A stretch of DNA of 64,000 nucleotides from OCS116 cluster bacterium AG-435-F03 (GTDB taxonomy: Bacteria > Pseudomonadota > Alphaproteobacteria > MED-G09), in assembly GCA_003212795.1 (NCBI GenBank), contig QCOV01000001.1, positions 525,321-589,320 on the forward strand. The letters are read 5' to 3'. Positions 1 through 10,073 of the stretch are shown piece after piece (within the stretch, counting starts at the first letter, position 1; each line of letters begins with the position of its first letter). A model generated the notes under the pieces. It was given only the letters and a program-made list of their open reading frames with translations, was not told the origin of the DNA and did not search any database. The position numbers and the translations under genes are program-made.

Positions 1-2
1 CT

Positions 3-218
3 ATAAAAAATATTCCTTTAGAAAGAATATTAGTTGAGACTGATTCACCATACTTAGCGCCAGAACCAGTTAGGGGAGGTAGAAATGAACCCGCCAATGT
101 TGTTCATACTGCAAATTATTTAGCTGAATTTTATGATATTGATCAACACTCTTTTTATGAAAAAACTACAGATAATTTTCTTAAATTATTTAATAAAGCT
201 AAAATTATCAATGAATAG
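3..218 (+). CDS. tatD: TatD family DNase, C-terminal fragment (truncated by window start)
   Basis: Reading frame from base 3: IKNIPLERILVETDSPYLAPEPVRGGRNEPANV..., the typical TatD C-terminal motif ETDSPYLAP; stop TAG at 216-218. Confidence 0.88.
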   Translation: MKNIPLERILVETDSPYLAPEPVRGGRNEPANVVHTANYLAEFYDIDQHSFYEKTTDNFLKLFNKAKIINE

Positions 219-1017
219 TGTTATAAAAACAACAATTCTTGGTTGTGGATCATCAGGGGGAGTTCCCAGAATTGATGGTGATTGGGGTGTTTGCGACCCA
301 AATAATGTTAAAAATATTAGATCTAGGTGTTCAATACTTGTAGAAAAAATTACAAATGATAAGAAAACAGTTGTTTTGATAGATACATCACCAGATATGA
401 GACAACAATTATTAAAAGCTGGTGTTACAAATATAGACGCGGTTTTGTATACACATGATCATGCTGATCAATCTGGTGGAATAGATGATTTACGAGTATT
501 TGCTCTAAGAAAAAGAGAAAGAGTAAATGTTTATTTAGACAAAGATACAGCATCAAGATTAATACCAAGATTTAATTACTGCTTTAAAAGTGGAGAAAAA
601 CACGGATATCCATCAATATTGTCTGAAAATATAATTGATCCATATAAAGAATTAATAATTAGTGGTCCTGGTGGTGAAATATCATTTATTCCTTTTTTAC
701 AACACCATGGATCTATTTTTTCATTAGGATTCAAATATAATAACATAGCATATTCAAGTGATGTTGTAGATTTTCCTAATAAATCATTAAATTATATATC
801 AAATTTAGATTATTGGATTGTCGATGCTCTTAGAGTTACTCCGCATCCAACACATGCTCACTTAGATAAAACTTTGCAATGGATAAAAGATTTTAATTGT
901 AAAAATGCATTATTAACAAATATGCATATTGATTTAGATTATGAACAGCTATGTAATGAATTACCAAATAATATAAAGCCTTCCTATGATGGATATAGCT
1001 TTAGTATTGATATTTAA
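211..1017 (+). CDS. MBL-fold metallo-hydrolase (PhnP-like)
   Basis: LGCGSSGGVPRIDGDWG and YTHDHADQSGGIDDLR metal-binding motif. ATG at 211 overlaps the tatD stop; the ORF-track start at 133 is an extension inside tatD. Confidence 0.85.
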   Translation: MNSVIKTTILGCGSSGGVPRIDGDWGVCDPNNVKNIRSRCSILVEKITNDKKTVVLIDTSPDMRQQLLKAGVTNIDAVLYTHDHADQSGGIDDLRVFALRKRERVNVYLDKDTASRLIPRFNYCFKSGEKHGYPSILSENIIDPYKELIISGPGGEISFIPFLQHHGSIFSLGFKYNNIAYSSDVVDFPNKSLNYISNLDYWIVDALRVTPHPTHAHLDKTLQWIKDFNCKNALLTNMHIDLDYEQLCNELPNNIKPSYDGYSFSIDI

Positions 1018-1049
1018 AAAAGATTATACATAATATATATTATGCGCAA

Positions 1050-1973
1050 ATGATACAACTTATAATAAAAAGATTAGCAATAGCTATACCTACCCTAATA
1101 ATAATAATAGCTTTCGTTTTTGGCTTAATGAGGGTTGCTCCAGGTGGCCCTTTTACCAATGAAAGAGCTTTGCCTCCAGAGATTGAACAGAAAATTAATG
1201 AAGCCTATGACCTAGATAAACCATTAATTCAACAATTTGGTATTTATTTATCTAAAATAGCAAAAGGAGATTTAGGGCCATCCTATAAATATAAGGATTT
1301 TACTGTTAATGAGCTAATTTTAAGTGGTTTTCCTATTAGCTTAACTTTAGGAATATCTGCCATAATTATATCTCTACTTTTAGGAAGTTTATTAGGTATT
1401 ATCGCTGCTATAAAAAGAAATACTATATTTGATTACGCTGTAATGGGCATCTCTCTTATTGGTATTTGTGTCCCTAGTTTTGTTTTAGCACCTATTTTAT
1501 CATTGTTTTTTGGACTTTATTTAGGTTTTCTACCTATATCTGGATGGAATGGAGGTAATATTTATAACCTTATTTTACCTGTTGTTTCATTATCTCTACC
1601 TCAGATTGCTATTATTTCAAGGATGATGAGGTCTAGTACAATTGAAACCTTAAATTCAAATTTTATTCGTACTGCTAGAGCCAAAGGGATTCCTAAAAGA
1701 CGAATTATTACCAAACATGTTATAAGATCATCAATATTACCCATAATAGATTACTTAGCTCCTGCAACAGCAGGATTGATGACTGGGTCAATTATAATTG
1801 AACAAATATTCGGACTTCCTGGAATTGGAAGATATTTTGTTGTTGGGGCACTTCAAAGAGATTACACCCTTGTAAGTGGTGTTATGATTTTATATGCATC
1901 TTTACTTATGTTTCTTATTCTTTTGTCAGATATATTAAGAGCTATTCTTGATCCAAGAGTTAAAATCAAATGA
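1050..1973 (+). CDS. Peptide/oligopeptide-type ABC transporter permease (OppB/DppB family)
   Basis: Multi-TM; EQIFGLPGIGRYFVVGALQRDY and the RTARAKGIPKRRI permease loop motif. Confidence 0.9.
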   Translation: MIQLIIKRLAIAIPTLIIIIAFVFGLMRVAPGGPFTNERALPPEIEQKINEAYDLDKPLIQQFGIYLSKIAKGDLGPSYKYKDFTVNELILSGFPISLTLGISAIIISLLLGSLLGIIAAIKRNTIFDYAVMGISLIGICVPSFVLAPILSLFFGLYLGFLPISGWNGGNIYNLILPVVSLSLPQIAIISRMMRSSTIETLNSNFIRTARAKGIPKRRIITKHVIRSSILPIIDYLAPATAGLMTGSIIIEQIFGLPGIGRYFVVGALQRDYTLVSGVMILYASLLMFLILLSDILRAILDPRVKIK

Positions 1974-2869
1974 ATATAAAGCATTATAGTAAAGATGATT
2001 TGGATAACATTCTATCCGTAAAAGGTAATTCATTGTATTCTGATGCCTTTAAAAGATTACTTAAAAACAAAGCATCATTAACAAGTTTAATTATTTTATC
2101 ACTTATCACCCTCCTCTCCGTTTTTGGGCCCTATTTTCTTCAATATGACTTTTATGAAACTGATTGGAATTCTATTTATCTTCCTCCAAGCATAGAAAGC
2201 GGTCATTATTTTGGAACAGATGGAAATGGAAGAGATCTATTTGTAAGAATTTTATATGGAGGAAGATTAAGTCTTTCGATTGGTATTATTGCAACTCTTG
2301 TTAGTGTAATTATAGGTGTAACCTATGGAACTATTGCCGGTTATTTTGGTGGAAAGCTAGACACTGTAATGATGAGAATTGTAGAAATATTATATGCAAT
2401 GCCATATCTTATATTTGTAATTATTTTAATGGTAGTGTTTGGAAGAAATATATACCTATTATTTCTAGCGATTGGTGCGGTTGAGTGGTTAACCATGGCT
2501 AGAATTGTAAGAGGTCAAACAATATCAATCAAAGAAAAGGAATTTATTGAGGCAAGTAAGTCACTTGGACAATCATCTTTTTTAATAATAATCAAACACA
2601 TTATACCTAATTTAGCCGGTACAATAATTGTTTACATAACATTAATGGTTCCATCAGTAATAATTTTAGAGAGCTTTTTATCTTTTCTTGGCTTAGGTGT
2701 TCAGGAACCTTTAACATCATGGGGTGTACTAATTTCTGAAGGTTCAAGGGAAATGGAAACCGCCTGGTGGTTGTTAATATTTCCGGGCTTATTTATGGTT
2801 CTTACCCTAGCCTCCCTTAATTTTATTGGTGATGGTCTAAGAGATGCTCTTGATCCTAAGGAATATTAA
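1970..2869 (+). CDS. Peptide/oligopeptide-type ABC transporter permease (OppC/DppC family)
   Basis: HYFGTDGNGRDLFVRILYGGRLSL and ESFLSFLGLGVQEPLTSWG motifs; overlaps the upstream permease. Confidence 0.9.
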   Translation: MNIKHYSKDDLDNILSVKGNSLYSDAFKRLLKNKASLTSLIILSLITLLSVFGPYFLQYDFYETDWNSIYLPPSIESGHYFGTDGNGRDLFVRILYGGRLSLSIGIIATLVSVIIGVTYGTIAGYFGGKLDTVMMRIVEILYAMPYLIFVIILMVVFGRNIYLLFLAIGAVEWLTMARIVRGQTISIKEKEFIEASKSLGQSSFLIIIKHIIPNLAGTIIVYITLMVPSVIILESFLSFLGLGVQEPLTSWGVLISEGSREMETAWWLLIFPGLFMVLTLASLNFIGDGLRDALDPKEY

Positions 2870-3658
2870 ATGCAAACAATATTAAATGTTAATGATTTGA
2901 GTGTTAATTTTGATACATCACAGGGTTTGATTAAGGCTGTTGATAATATATCTTTTTCTATAAAGAAAGGGGAATGTCTTGGTATTGCTGGGGAGTCAGG
3001 ATCTGGTAAAACACAAACTTTTTTTTCTATAACAGGTATTTTATCTGATAATGGAACTGCAACAGGAATAGCAGATTTTAACGATGTCGATTTATTAAAA
3101 CTTACTGAAAAAGAACTCTCCAAAATTAGAGGTAAAAAAATAGGATTTATATTTCAAGATCCAATGACTTCTCTTACACCTCATATGAATATTGGAAATC
3201 AATTGATCGAAGTATCAATGATTCATAAAAAAAATACTAAAAACGATGCATTAAAGAAAGCTAAAGAGGTTCTAGATATAGTAAAGTTACCTAGAATAGA
3301 GAATTTACTTAAGAAATATCCTCATGAGCTTTCTGGGGGAATGCGGCAAAGGGTTATGATTGGTATATCATTAATGTGCGATCCTCTTTTTATTATTGCT
3401 GATGAACCAACCACAGCTCTTGATGTAACCACTCAAAAAGAAATTTTGAAAATATTCAATGATTTAAAAAAATATAAAGATATAACAATTGCTCTTATAT
3501 CTCATGATATTGGCGTTATTTCTGAAGTATCGGATACAATTTTAATTATGAATGAGGGGAGAATAATTGAAAAAGGTAATTGTAAGGAAGTTTTAACCTC
3601 ACCAAAGCATGAGTATACCAAACATCTTCTTTCATGTGTTCCTGAATGGATGAAATAA
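2870..3658 (+). CDS. ABC transporter ATP-binding protein (OppD/DppD family)
   Basis: Walker A GESGSGKT, signature LSGGMRQR, Walker B LFIIADEPTTALD. Confidence 0.9.
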   Translation: MQTILNVNDLSVNFDTSQGLIKAVDNISFSIKKGECLGIAGESGSGKTQTFFSITGILSDNGTATGIADFNDVDLLKLTEKELSKIRGKKIGFIFQDPMTSLTPHMNIGNQLIEVSMIHKKNTKNDALKKAKEVLDIVKLPRIENLLKKYPHELSGGMRQRVMIGISLMCDPLFIIADEPTTALDVTTQKEILKIFNDLKKYKDITIALISHDIGVISEVSDTILIMNEGRIIEKGNCKEVLTSPKHEYTKHLLSCVPEWMK

Positions 3659-4459
3659 ATGAGCCATTATTTATTAGAAGTAAAAGATTTAAATTGCAGA
3701 TTTGAAATTGAACGAAATTTATTTAGCAAAAATAAATACCTTCATGTTTTAAAGAATATTAATTTTAATCTCAAAAAAGGGTCAACATTAGGTATTGTAG
3801 GTGAATCTGGTTGTGGGAAATCTACTCTTTGTAGGACAATTTTATCTCTTAATAATAAGGAAACTGGAAATATAAAATGGTTTAGTAAAGATATTGATCA
3901 ATTCAGTAACAAAGAATTTAAAAATTTTAGACAAAAAGTTCAAATAATTTTCCAAGATCCATACGGAAGTTTAAATCCTAGAATGACTATAGGTAATATT
4001 ATATCTGAGCCTTTAGAAATTTATAAAAAAGAAAATGACAAAAAATCAAAAACTTTAAAAGTTTTAGATGTTATGGAAAAAGTTGGATTATCTGATCTAT
4101 TATTTAATAGATTTCCTCATGAATTATCTGGCGGTCAATGTCAAAGAGTCGGTATAGCACGATCAATCATCAATGAACCAGATGTTTTAATATGCGATGA
4201 ACCAGTTTCATCACTTGATCTATCTGTTCAATCTCAAATATTAGATCTTTTGAAATCACTAAAAAATAAATTAAATATTACGATGGTATTTGTTAGCCAT
4301 GATTTGGCTGTTGTTAAAAGTATTAGCGATGAAGTAATGGTCTTAAAGCAAGGTGAAATAGTTGAGAAGAGTTCAGCAGAACAGGTTTTTAATAACCCTA
4401 AAGATGAATACACAAAAAAATTAATATCTTCAGTTCCAAGAATTAATAATATAGGATGA
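3659..4459 (+). CDS. ABC transporter ATP-binding protein (OppF/DppF family)
   Basis: GESGCGKST, LSGGQCQR, LICDEPVSSLD motifs. Confidence 0.9.
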   Translation: MSHYLLEVKDLNCRFEIERNLFSKNKYLHVLKNINFNLKKGSTLGIVGESGCGKSTLCRTILSLNNKETGNIKWFSKDIDQFSNKEFKNFRQKVQIIFQDPYGSLNPRMTIGNIISEPLEIYKKENDKKSKTLKVLDVMEKVGLSDLLFNRFPHELSGGQCQRVGIARSIINEPDVLICDEPVSSLDLSVQSQILDLLKSLKNKLNITMVFVSHDLAVVKSISDEVMVLKQGEIVEKSSAEQVFNNPKDEYTKKLISSVPRINNIG

Positions 4460-4674
4460 GTATTATGGAAGTAAAATCCCAAATAAAAGCAATTGTATGG
4501 AAAGTTTTGAAAGAAACAGGAGATACGGTTAAAATAGATGATGAAATCGTTATACTTGAGTCCATGAAAATGGAAATTCCAATATCATCAGAATTTAATG
4601 GAAAAATTAAATCAATAGAAGTAAGTGAAGGTGATGAGGTTGATGAAGGTCAGGTTGTGGCTATAATTGAATAA
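4456..4674 (+). CDS. Stand-alone biotinyl/lipoyl-attachment domain protein (72 aa)
   Basis: ILESMKMEIPI biotinyl-lysine motif; ATGA overlap with the upstream ATPase gene. Confidence 0.85.
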   Translation: MSIMEVKSQIKAIVWKVLKETGDTVKIDDEIVILESMKMEIPISSEFNGKIKSIEVSEGDEVDEGQVVAIIE

Positions 4675-4677
4675 ATA

Positions 4678-5133
4678 TTAATTTAAACCTGCTCGAGGTC
4701 CTACAGCCATTGTTGCTTTTGATCCTCTTTTATTTCTTGAAATATTTAAAATTGCCACTCTGTTATCTTTTTCATACACAAGAAAGCTTTGTTTAGTTTG
4801 CTGTTCCATTATTAAAAACCAACCTGTGTCTGGCATATGTTCCTTAAAATAAGCAAATACCTCATTAGCATCTAGTTCTGAAATGAAGAACAATTGTCCA
4901 AACCAATTTTCATCACTACCCATTATTAAAGAGCTAGGGATATCGATTACAGTATTTGGAGGAAATGCAATATCATTAATTTGATTAAAAATATCTTCTT
5001 GTGTGACTTCTGGCGTAACATCATCACTTAATTGTTCAGTTCTTGGCTCACTAGAATTTAAAAATGAACCATCAAACTGGGCGCAGGCAGTTAGAGAAAA
5101 TACTATAAAAACTATAGAAATATTCTTAATCAT
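4678..5133 (-). CDS. Putative lipoprotein of unknown function
   Basis: N-terminal signal with lipobox LTAC. Confidence 0.6.
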   Translation of the reverse strand: MIKNISIVFIVFSLTACAQFDGSFLNSSEPRTEQLSDDVTPEVTQEDIFNQINDIAFPPNTVIDIPSSLIMGSDENWFGQLFFISELDANEVFAYFKEHMPDTGWFLIMEQQTKQSFLVYEKDNRVAILNISRNKRGSKATMAVGPRAGLN

Positions 5134-5196
5134 AAAAAACCTCTAAAAAGATTACTTATCTTCTATTGATTCGGTAGATGTATAAAATAAATTAAA

Positions 5197-5577
5197 TTAA
5201 AAAATACAAGCTAATGCAGCTAGCGCCATTAATGCCCAAGAACCTATAGCTCCACCTGCTCTTGCCGGGTTTTCTTTTGGTCCAAAACCATCTTGATACA
5301 AAATTCCATAAACATGGGCTAATCTACAAAGAAAAAATAATAAACCTAATAATGTTACAAAACCCTCTGATCCATCATTTTCTAGCATCATCATCATTAT
5401 TAACATTAAAGGAGCATGCTCAGCTAAATTACCAAGTACACGAGATTTTTTTAAAAGTTCTCCACTACCCTCACCTACAGATGAATTTTCATCTCTTGCC
5501 ATTGCAGTTTGAAAAGCCAGATAAATAAATAATAAAGCAAGTAAACCTGCCCATAACATAGTTCTTTCGATATCCAT
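5197..5577 (-). CDS. MAPEG family membrane protein
   Basis: Four TM segments; ARDENSSVG...VLGNLAEHAPLMLIMM and CRLAHVYGILYQ, MAPEG-like. Confidence 0.75.
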   Translation of the reverse strand: MDIERTMLWAGLLALLFIYLAFQTAMARDENSSVGEGSGELLKKSRVLGNLAEHAPLMLIMMMMLENDGSEGFVTLLGLLFFLCRLAHVYGILYQDGFGPKENPARAGGAIGSWALMALAALACIF

Positions 5578-5680
5578 AATAATTCTCCTATAAAGAAAGG
5601 TATAATTTTATGATTCGTTAATAATCACAATAATTCAGGTTTTTTTTATAAGTATTAGTTTTTATGTTTATAATAGATTT

Positions 5681-6913
5681 ATGAGTCTTACTTCAAAAAT
5701 TCTAATTGGAATGTTTTCAGGTCTTTTATTGGGATCTTTCATAAGTTTTTTTGGTCTTGAGGCTAATCAATTTATTAAAATCTATTTAATAGATGGTTTT
5801 TTATATATTGGCGGTCAGGTTTTTATTTCTTTATTAAAGCTTATGGTTGTACCATTAGTTTTCTTTTCTTTAACTAGTGGAGTTTCTTCTTTAGATCAAA
5901 ATTTAAGTTTAGGTAGAATAGCTGGTAAAACATTAGGTTTATACTTAACCACTACCGCAATAGCTATAACAATTGGCTTAACTATTGCCGTACTTTTTAA
6001 CCCCGGTAATAACTTAGATTTAGAAACTTCAATTTCTTTATCTATTCCAGAGAGTCCCAATATAAAGGATATTTTATTGGGAATTATTCCTTCAAATCCA
6101 ATTAAAGCAATGGCAGATGGAAATATGCTGCAAATAATAGTTTTTTCAATTCTTTTTGGTATTGCGATTAGATCGTTAGGAGATTCTGTTAAAATAATTA
6201 AAGATGCTGTGAATAGCATTACTGAAATTGTATTAAAGTTAGTTATGTTTATTATTAACATAGCTCCTTACGGCGTATTTTGTTTAATGTCAGTTTTATT
6301 TGCTGAAAAAGGGTTAACGGTATTAGGAGATTTATCTTTTTATTTCTTTATTGTTGTATCAGCTTTATTATTACATGGTTTTTTAACTTATTCGTTACTT
6401 TTAATTTTATTTGTAAAAGTTAATCCTTTAAAGTTTTTTAATAAAATCAAATCTCTAATGTTATTTGCATTTTCAACATCATCATCAAATGCAACAATAC
6501 CGGTAACATTAAGGACTGTTATTGATAATATTGGTGTAAATAGAAAAATTGCATCATTTACTGTCCCATTAGGAGCAACCATTAATATGGATGGAACAGC
6601 AATAATGCAGGGGGTTGCAACAGTATTTATAGCAAATGCATATTCAATAGACCTATTGTTTGTAGATTATTTAATGGTAATACTCACGGCTACACTTGCA
6701 TCTATAGGAACTGCCGGAGTTCCCGGCGTAGGATTAATAATGTTAGCTATGGTTTTGAATCAAGTTGGGTTACCGGTTGAGGGTATTGCTTTAATTATTG
6801 GAGTAGATAGATTACTGGATATGTTAAGAACAGTTGTGAATGTTACTGGAGATAGTACAGTTTCTACTATAGTTGCCAATTCAGAAAATCAGTTGGAACG
6901 AACAAAATTATAG
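5681..6913 (+). CDS. Dicarboxylate/amino acid:cation symporter (DAACS family)
   Basis: Serine-rich FSTSSSNATIPVT, GATINMDGTAIMQG and GVDRLLDMLRTVVNVTGD motifs. Confidence 0.92.
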   Translation: MSLTSKILIGMFSGLLLGSFISFFGLEANQFIKIYLIDGFLYIGGQVFISLLKLMVVPLVFFSLTSGVSSLDQNLSLGRIAGKTLGLYLTTTAIAITIGLTIAVLFNPGNNLDLETSISLSIPESPNIKDILLGIIPSNPIKAMADGNMLQIIVFSILFGIAIRSLGDSVKIIKDAVNSITEIVLKLVMFIINIAPYGVFCLMSVLFAEKGLTVLGDLSFYFFIVVSALLLHGFLTYSLLLILFVKVNPLKFFNKIKSLMLFAFSTSSSNATIPVTLRTVIDNIGVNRKIASFTVPLGATINMDGTAIMQGVATVFIANAYSIDLLFVDYLMVILTATLASIGTAGVPGVGLIMLAMVLNQVGLPVEGIALIIGVDRLLDMLRTVVNVTGDSTVSTIVANSENQLERTKL

Positions 6914-6942
6914 GTATAATTCATTAATTAAATGGAGAAATC

Positions 6943-7992
6943 ATGGAAAGTGAAGCACTAGTTGAATTTGGCAAACCATTAAAGAGAATTAAAACTGATA
7001 CACCTACCCCTCAAGGAAAAGAAGTTTTAATAAAAGTAACTTTTGGTGGAGTATGTCATTCAGATGTTCATATTCATGATGGTTATTTTGATCTTGGAGG
7101 TGGAAATCAACTACCTTTAGGGGGAACTATGAGTTTACCTCATACCTTAGGTCATGAAATTGAGGGTGAAGTAGTAAGTATTGGAGATGAAGTTAAGAAT
7201 ATTAAGATAGGAGAAAATGTTGTAGCATTTCCATGGATAGGTTGTGGTAAATGCCCTACTTGTGAAGTAGGAGATGAACATTTATGTAATGCTCCAAGAC
7301 AATTGGGTATTCAACTTGCTGGTGGTTTTTCTGATTATTGCCTTATTCCTGATGAGAAATACCTTTTAGATTATACCGGTATAAAACCAGGTTTGGCCGC
7401 TACTTATATGTGTTCGGGACTTACAGCTTTTGGCGCATTAAAAAAAATAAATAATGTAAATAAAGATGACCACATTTTAATTCTTGGTTTAGGTGGCGTA
7501 GGTATGATGGGATTACAATTTGCTAGAGCTTTATTTGATTGCAAAATATTAGCTGCAGATATTGATCCAAATAAGTTACAAGCCGCTCAAGGTGGTGGTG
7601 CTGATGAAGTTTATAACACTAATGATGAGCTCTCTTTAAAGAAATTAATTGAGGATACTAAAGGTGGTGTCAGAGCTGCAGTAGATTTTGTTGGTGCTGA
7701 AAATACCATTGAATATGCTTTTAATGGAGCAAAAAAAGGTGGGCAAATTGTTGTTGTTGGGTTATTTGGTGGATCATTTCAAAAACCAATACCAATGTTT
7801 CCCTTAACTGCTAAAAGTATTTGTGGAAGTTTTGTAGGAAATCTTGAAGAAACAAAAGAAATGCTTGAGCTTGTTAAATCAGGAAAAGTTGATCCTATTC
7901 CTGTAGAAACAAGAGATCTTAAAGAGGCAACAAAAACTCTTGATGACTTAAGAGATGGAAATATTACAGGTAGAGTAGTTTTAGAGCCATAA
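6943..7992 (+). CDS. Zinc-dependent alcohol dehydrogenase (MDR family)
   Basis: GGVCHSDVHIHDG, GHEIEGEV, CGKCPTCEVGDEHLC structural-zinc motif, Rossmann LGLGGVGMMG. Confidence 0.9.
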   Translation: MESEALVEFGKPLKRIKTDTPTPQGKEVLIKVTFGGVCHSDVHIHDGYFDLGGGNQLPLGGTMSLPHTLGHEIEGEVVSIGDEVKNIKIGENVVAFPWIGCGKCPTCEVGDEHLCNAPRQLGIQLAGGFSDYCLIPDEKYLLDYTGIKPGLAATYMCSGLTAFGALKKINNVNKDDHILILGLGGVGMMGLQFARALFDCKILAADIDPNKLQAAQGGGADEVYNTNDELSLKKLIEDTKGGVRAAVDFVGAENTIEYAFNGAKKGGQIVVVGLFGGSFQKPIPMFPLTAKSICGSFVGNLEETKEMLELVKSGKVDPIPVETRDLKEATKTLDDLRDGNITGRVVLEP

Positions 7993-8015
7993 TTTACTGA
8001 AATTAGGGGGTAATA

Positions 8016-8780
8016 ATGACTGAGAAGTGGAAACATATCAGACCAAGTGAATATGATTGGGATTATTTTAAGGATGTTAATGGTAGAGAAACATCCATGG
8101 TTAGGACATTAATTACTGGTGATGAATATATTTGGGAAGCATCATTAAGACCTAATTATGTCGCAGAGTCTCACTGGCACCCATACGATATTGTTCAAAT
8201 CTTTCTTGAGGGAGAATTTACTGCAGAAGGAGAAGGATCTTTTTATCCTGGAGATGTTCGATGGGTTAAAGCTGGTGCTTCTACAATTGAAGGCGCTGGT
8301 AAAGATGGATGTAGGTTTTATCTTATTGCCTTAGGTGGAGATATACCTCTTATGTGGGATGATATATATGAGCTACCAGATGATTTAAAAGATGAATTAT
8401 CGAAAAGAGGTAATCCAGTAGGTTCGGCAAATATAAATAAACTTGAATCTGAATTATTTCATGACCCCAATGGGAGACCAACCCAACCTGTTAAAATTAT
8501 ATGTGATGAATCACCCTGGGTTATTGAGACAACATTTGAACCAGATTATATTGCAACAGACCATTGGCACGCACATAACACTTTATATTTTATTATGGAT
8601 GGAGAAATGCAATTTGGTGAAAATGAACCAGTATATAAGAAAGGTGATATTAGGGTTGTAAAAGCTGGTTATTCTTATGGACCTGAAAAGCCAGGTAAAG
8701 ATGGAGTAAAATTTATACTTATATCTAATGGTGGGCCAGTTGATTTGAACTGGTCTGATATTACCCCTCCTCCACAATAG
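8016..8780 (+). CDS. Bicupin (two-cupin-domain) protein
   Basis: Two internally similar cupin halves: ESHWHPYDIVQIFLEGEF...YPGDVRWVKAG and TDHWHAHNTLYFIMDGEM...KKGDIRVVKAG. Confidence 0.8.
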   Translation: MTEKWKHIRPSEYDWDYFKDVNGRETSMVRTLITGDEYIWEASLRPNYVAESHWHPYDIVQIFLEGEFTAEGEGSFYPGDVRWVKAGASTIEGAGKDGCRFYLIALGGDIPLMWDDIYELPDDLKDELSKRGNPVGSANINKLESELFHDPNGRPTQPVKIICDESPWVIETTFEPDYIATDHWHAHNTLYFIMDGEMQFGENEPVYKKGDIRVVKAGYSYGPEKPGKDGVKFILISNGGPVDLNWSDITPPPQ

Positions 8781-10038
8781 TAGATTTATTCATTTCTTCT
8801 TTATATTTTACTCCTGCAAACCAAAATAACGGTATTGAGAAACCAGATAAAATGGTAAAAGATAATAATGTTTTTGTATAAGGAAACTCTACACCATTAT
8901 TAATCAAAATATCTATTATAACCCCTGCCCCAGTTGTTCCTAAAAACATACCAATCATATTTAAATTCAATATAAAAAAAGCAATTACAGTTGCTTTTAA
9001 ATGTGGTGGAGCAAGTTCCTGTACTGTTGAAAATGTTGGACCATACATAGCACCCAACTGCATAGAGCCAATAGCCATTGATATCCAGAAAATAATATTA
9101 TCTGGCATAACTAATCTTCCAGCAATATTAATTGGTAAAAGAAAAATCATAAACCAGAATAAAAACATTGGTCTCCCAAGCTTATATTTTTTTGTAAACC
9201 AGTCAGATCCAATGCCTCCAATAAGATTACCTATTATTCCAAAAACAACTATTATATATCCAGTGTATTGAGCAATTTCAGCTCTATCAAATCCTCTTTC
9301 CTTTACATACCAAACTTGATCATATACCGCTGCACCTAATACAAAATGGAATACAACGCCTCCATAAATACATAAAGTTAATGCTGGTGAATCTTTAAGA
9401 GCTTTAATAAGTTCTTTAGCTACAAATTTTAATTTAAGTTTTTGATTTGTTTCAATAATACTTTTTCTTGGAGTATCTTTAATAAAGAACATTATTAATG
9501 CAAAAATAAGTCCAATACCTCCTAATATGTAAAAACACATTCTCCATCCAATTAAAGGACCTAAATATCCTGCAATAATTAAACTTAAACCAGCACCTAT
9601 TGGTATACCTAAGTAATATGCTCCTGATATAAAACCCATTCGCTCTTTTGGAAAACGATCACCAAGGATAGATAGTGATGTCGGGGTAAGAATTGACTCA
9701 CCTACACCTATAAACATGCGAGGAATAAGTAATCCAATAAAGTTTTTAGCAAGTCCTGATACAGAAGTTAATACGCTCCATAATGCAACTCCAAAAGCTA
9801 TAAGCTTAGGTCTATTAAAACGATCAGCAAGGAAGCCCATAAAAAGACCCATTATCGAGTAAAAGAATAAAAAACCAAATCCAGTTAGTAAACCGAATTG
9901 AGTATTTGTTAATCCCAGATCAGGTATAATAAAATTTGCAAAGCTAGCAAGAAGTTGCCTATCAACAAAATTCATAATATTTAGTATTATTAGGAATCCT
10001 AAAAATACATAATTTGATGTGTTATTTTTTTCTTTCAT
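8761..10038 (-). CDS. MFS transporter
   Basis: 12-TM pattern, GFLADRFNRPKLI and GVGESILTPTSLSILGDRFPKERMG motifs. Confidence 0.9.
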   Translation of the reverse strand: MKEKNNTSNYVFLGFLIILNIMNFVDRQLLASFANFIIPDLGLTNTQFGLLTGFGFLFFYSIMGLFMGFLADRFNRPKLIAFGVALWSVLTSVSGLAKNFIGLLIPRMFIGVGESILTPTSLSILGDRFPKERMGFISGAYYLGIPIGAGLSLIIAGYLGPLIGWRMCFYILGGIGLIFALIMFFIKDTPRKSIIETNQKLKLKFVAKELIKALKDSPALTLCIYGGVVFHFVLGAAVYDQVWYVKERGFDRAEIAQYTGYIIVVFGIIGNLIGGIGSDWFTKKYKLGRPMFLFWFMIFLLPINIAGRLVMPDNIIFWISMAIGSMQLGAMYGPTFSTVQELAPPHLKATVIAFFILNLNMIGMFLGTTGAGVIIDILINNGVEFPYTKTLLSFTILSGFSIPLFWFAGVKYKEEMNKSTIVEEG

Positions 10039-10073
10039 TTGATTTTTTTATAATTTCTTATTAATTAATAAAT

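Noticed and set aside
133-210. N-terminal extension of the MBL-fold ORF
   Set aside because: It lies within the tatD coding region; homologous sequence begins at MNSVIKTTILGCGSSGG (211).
2866-3123. Minus-strand ORF antisense to the oppD-like gene
   Set aside because: Shadow ORF of a well-supported ABC ATPase gene with no family features.
5896-6261. Minus-strand 121-aa ORF inside the DAACS symporter
   Set aside because: Shadow ORF in low-complexity hydrophobic coding sequence.
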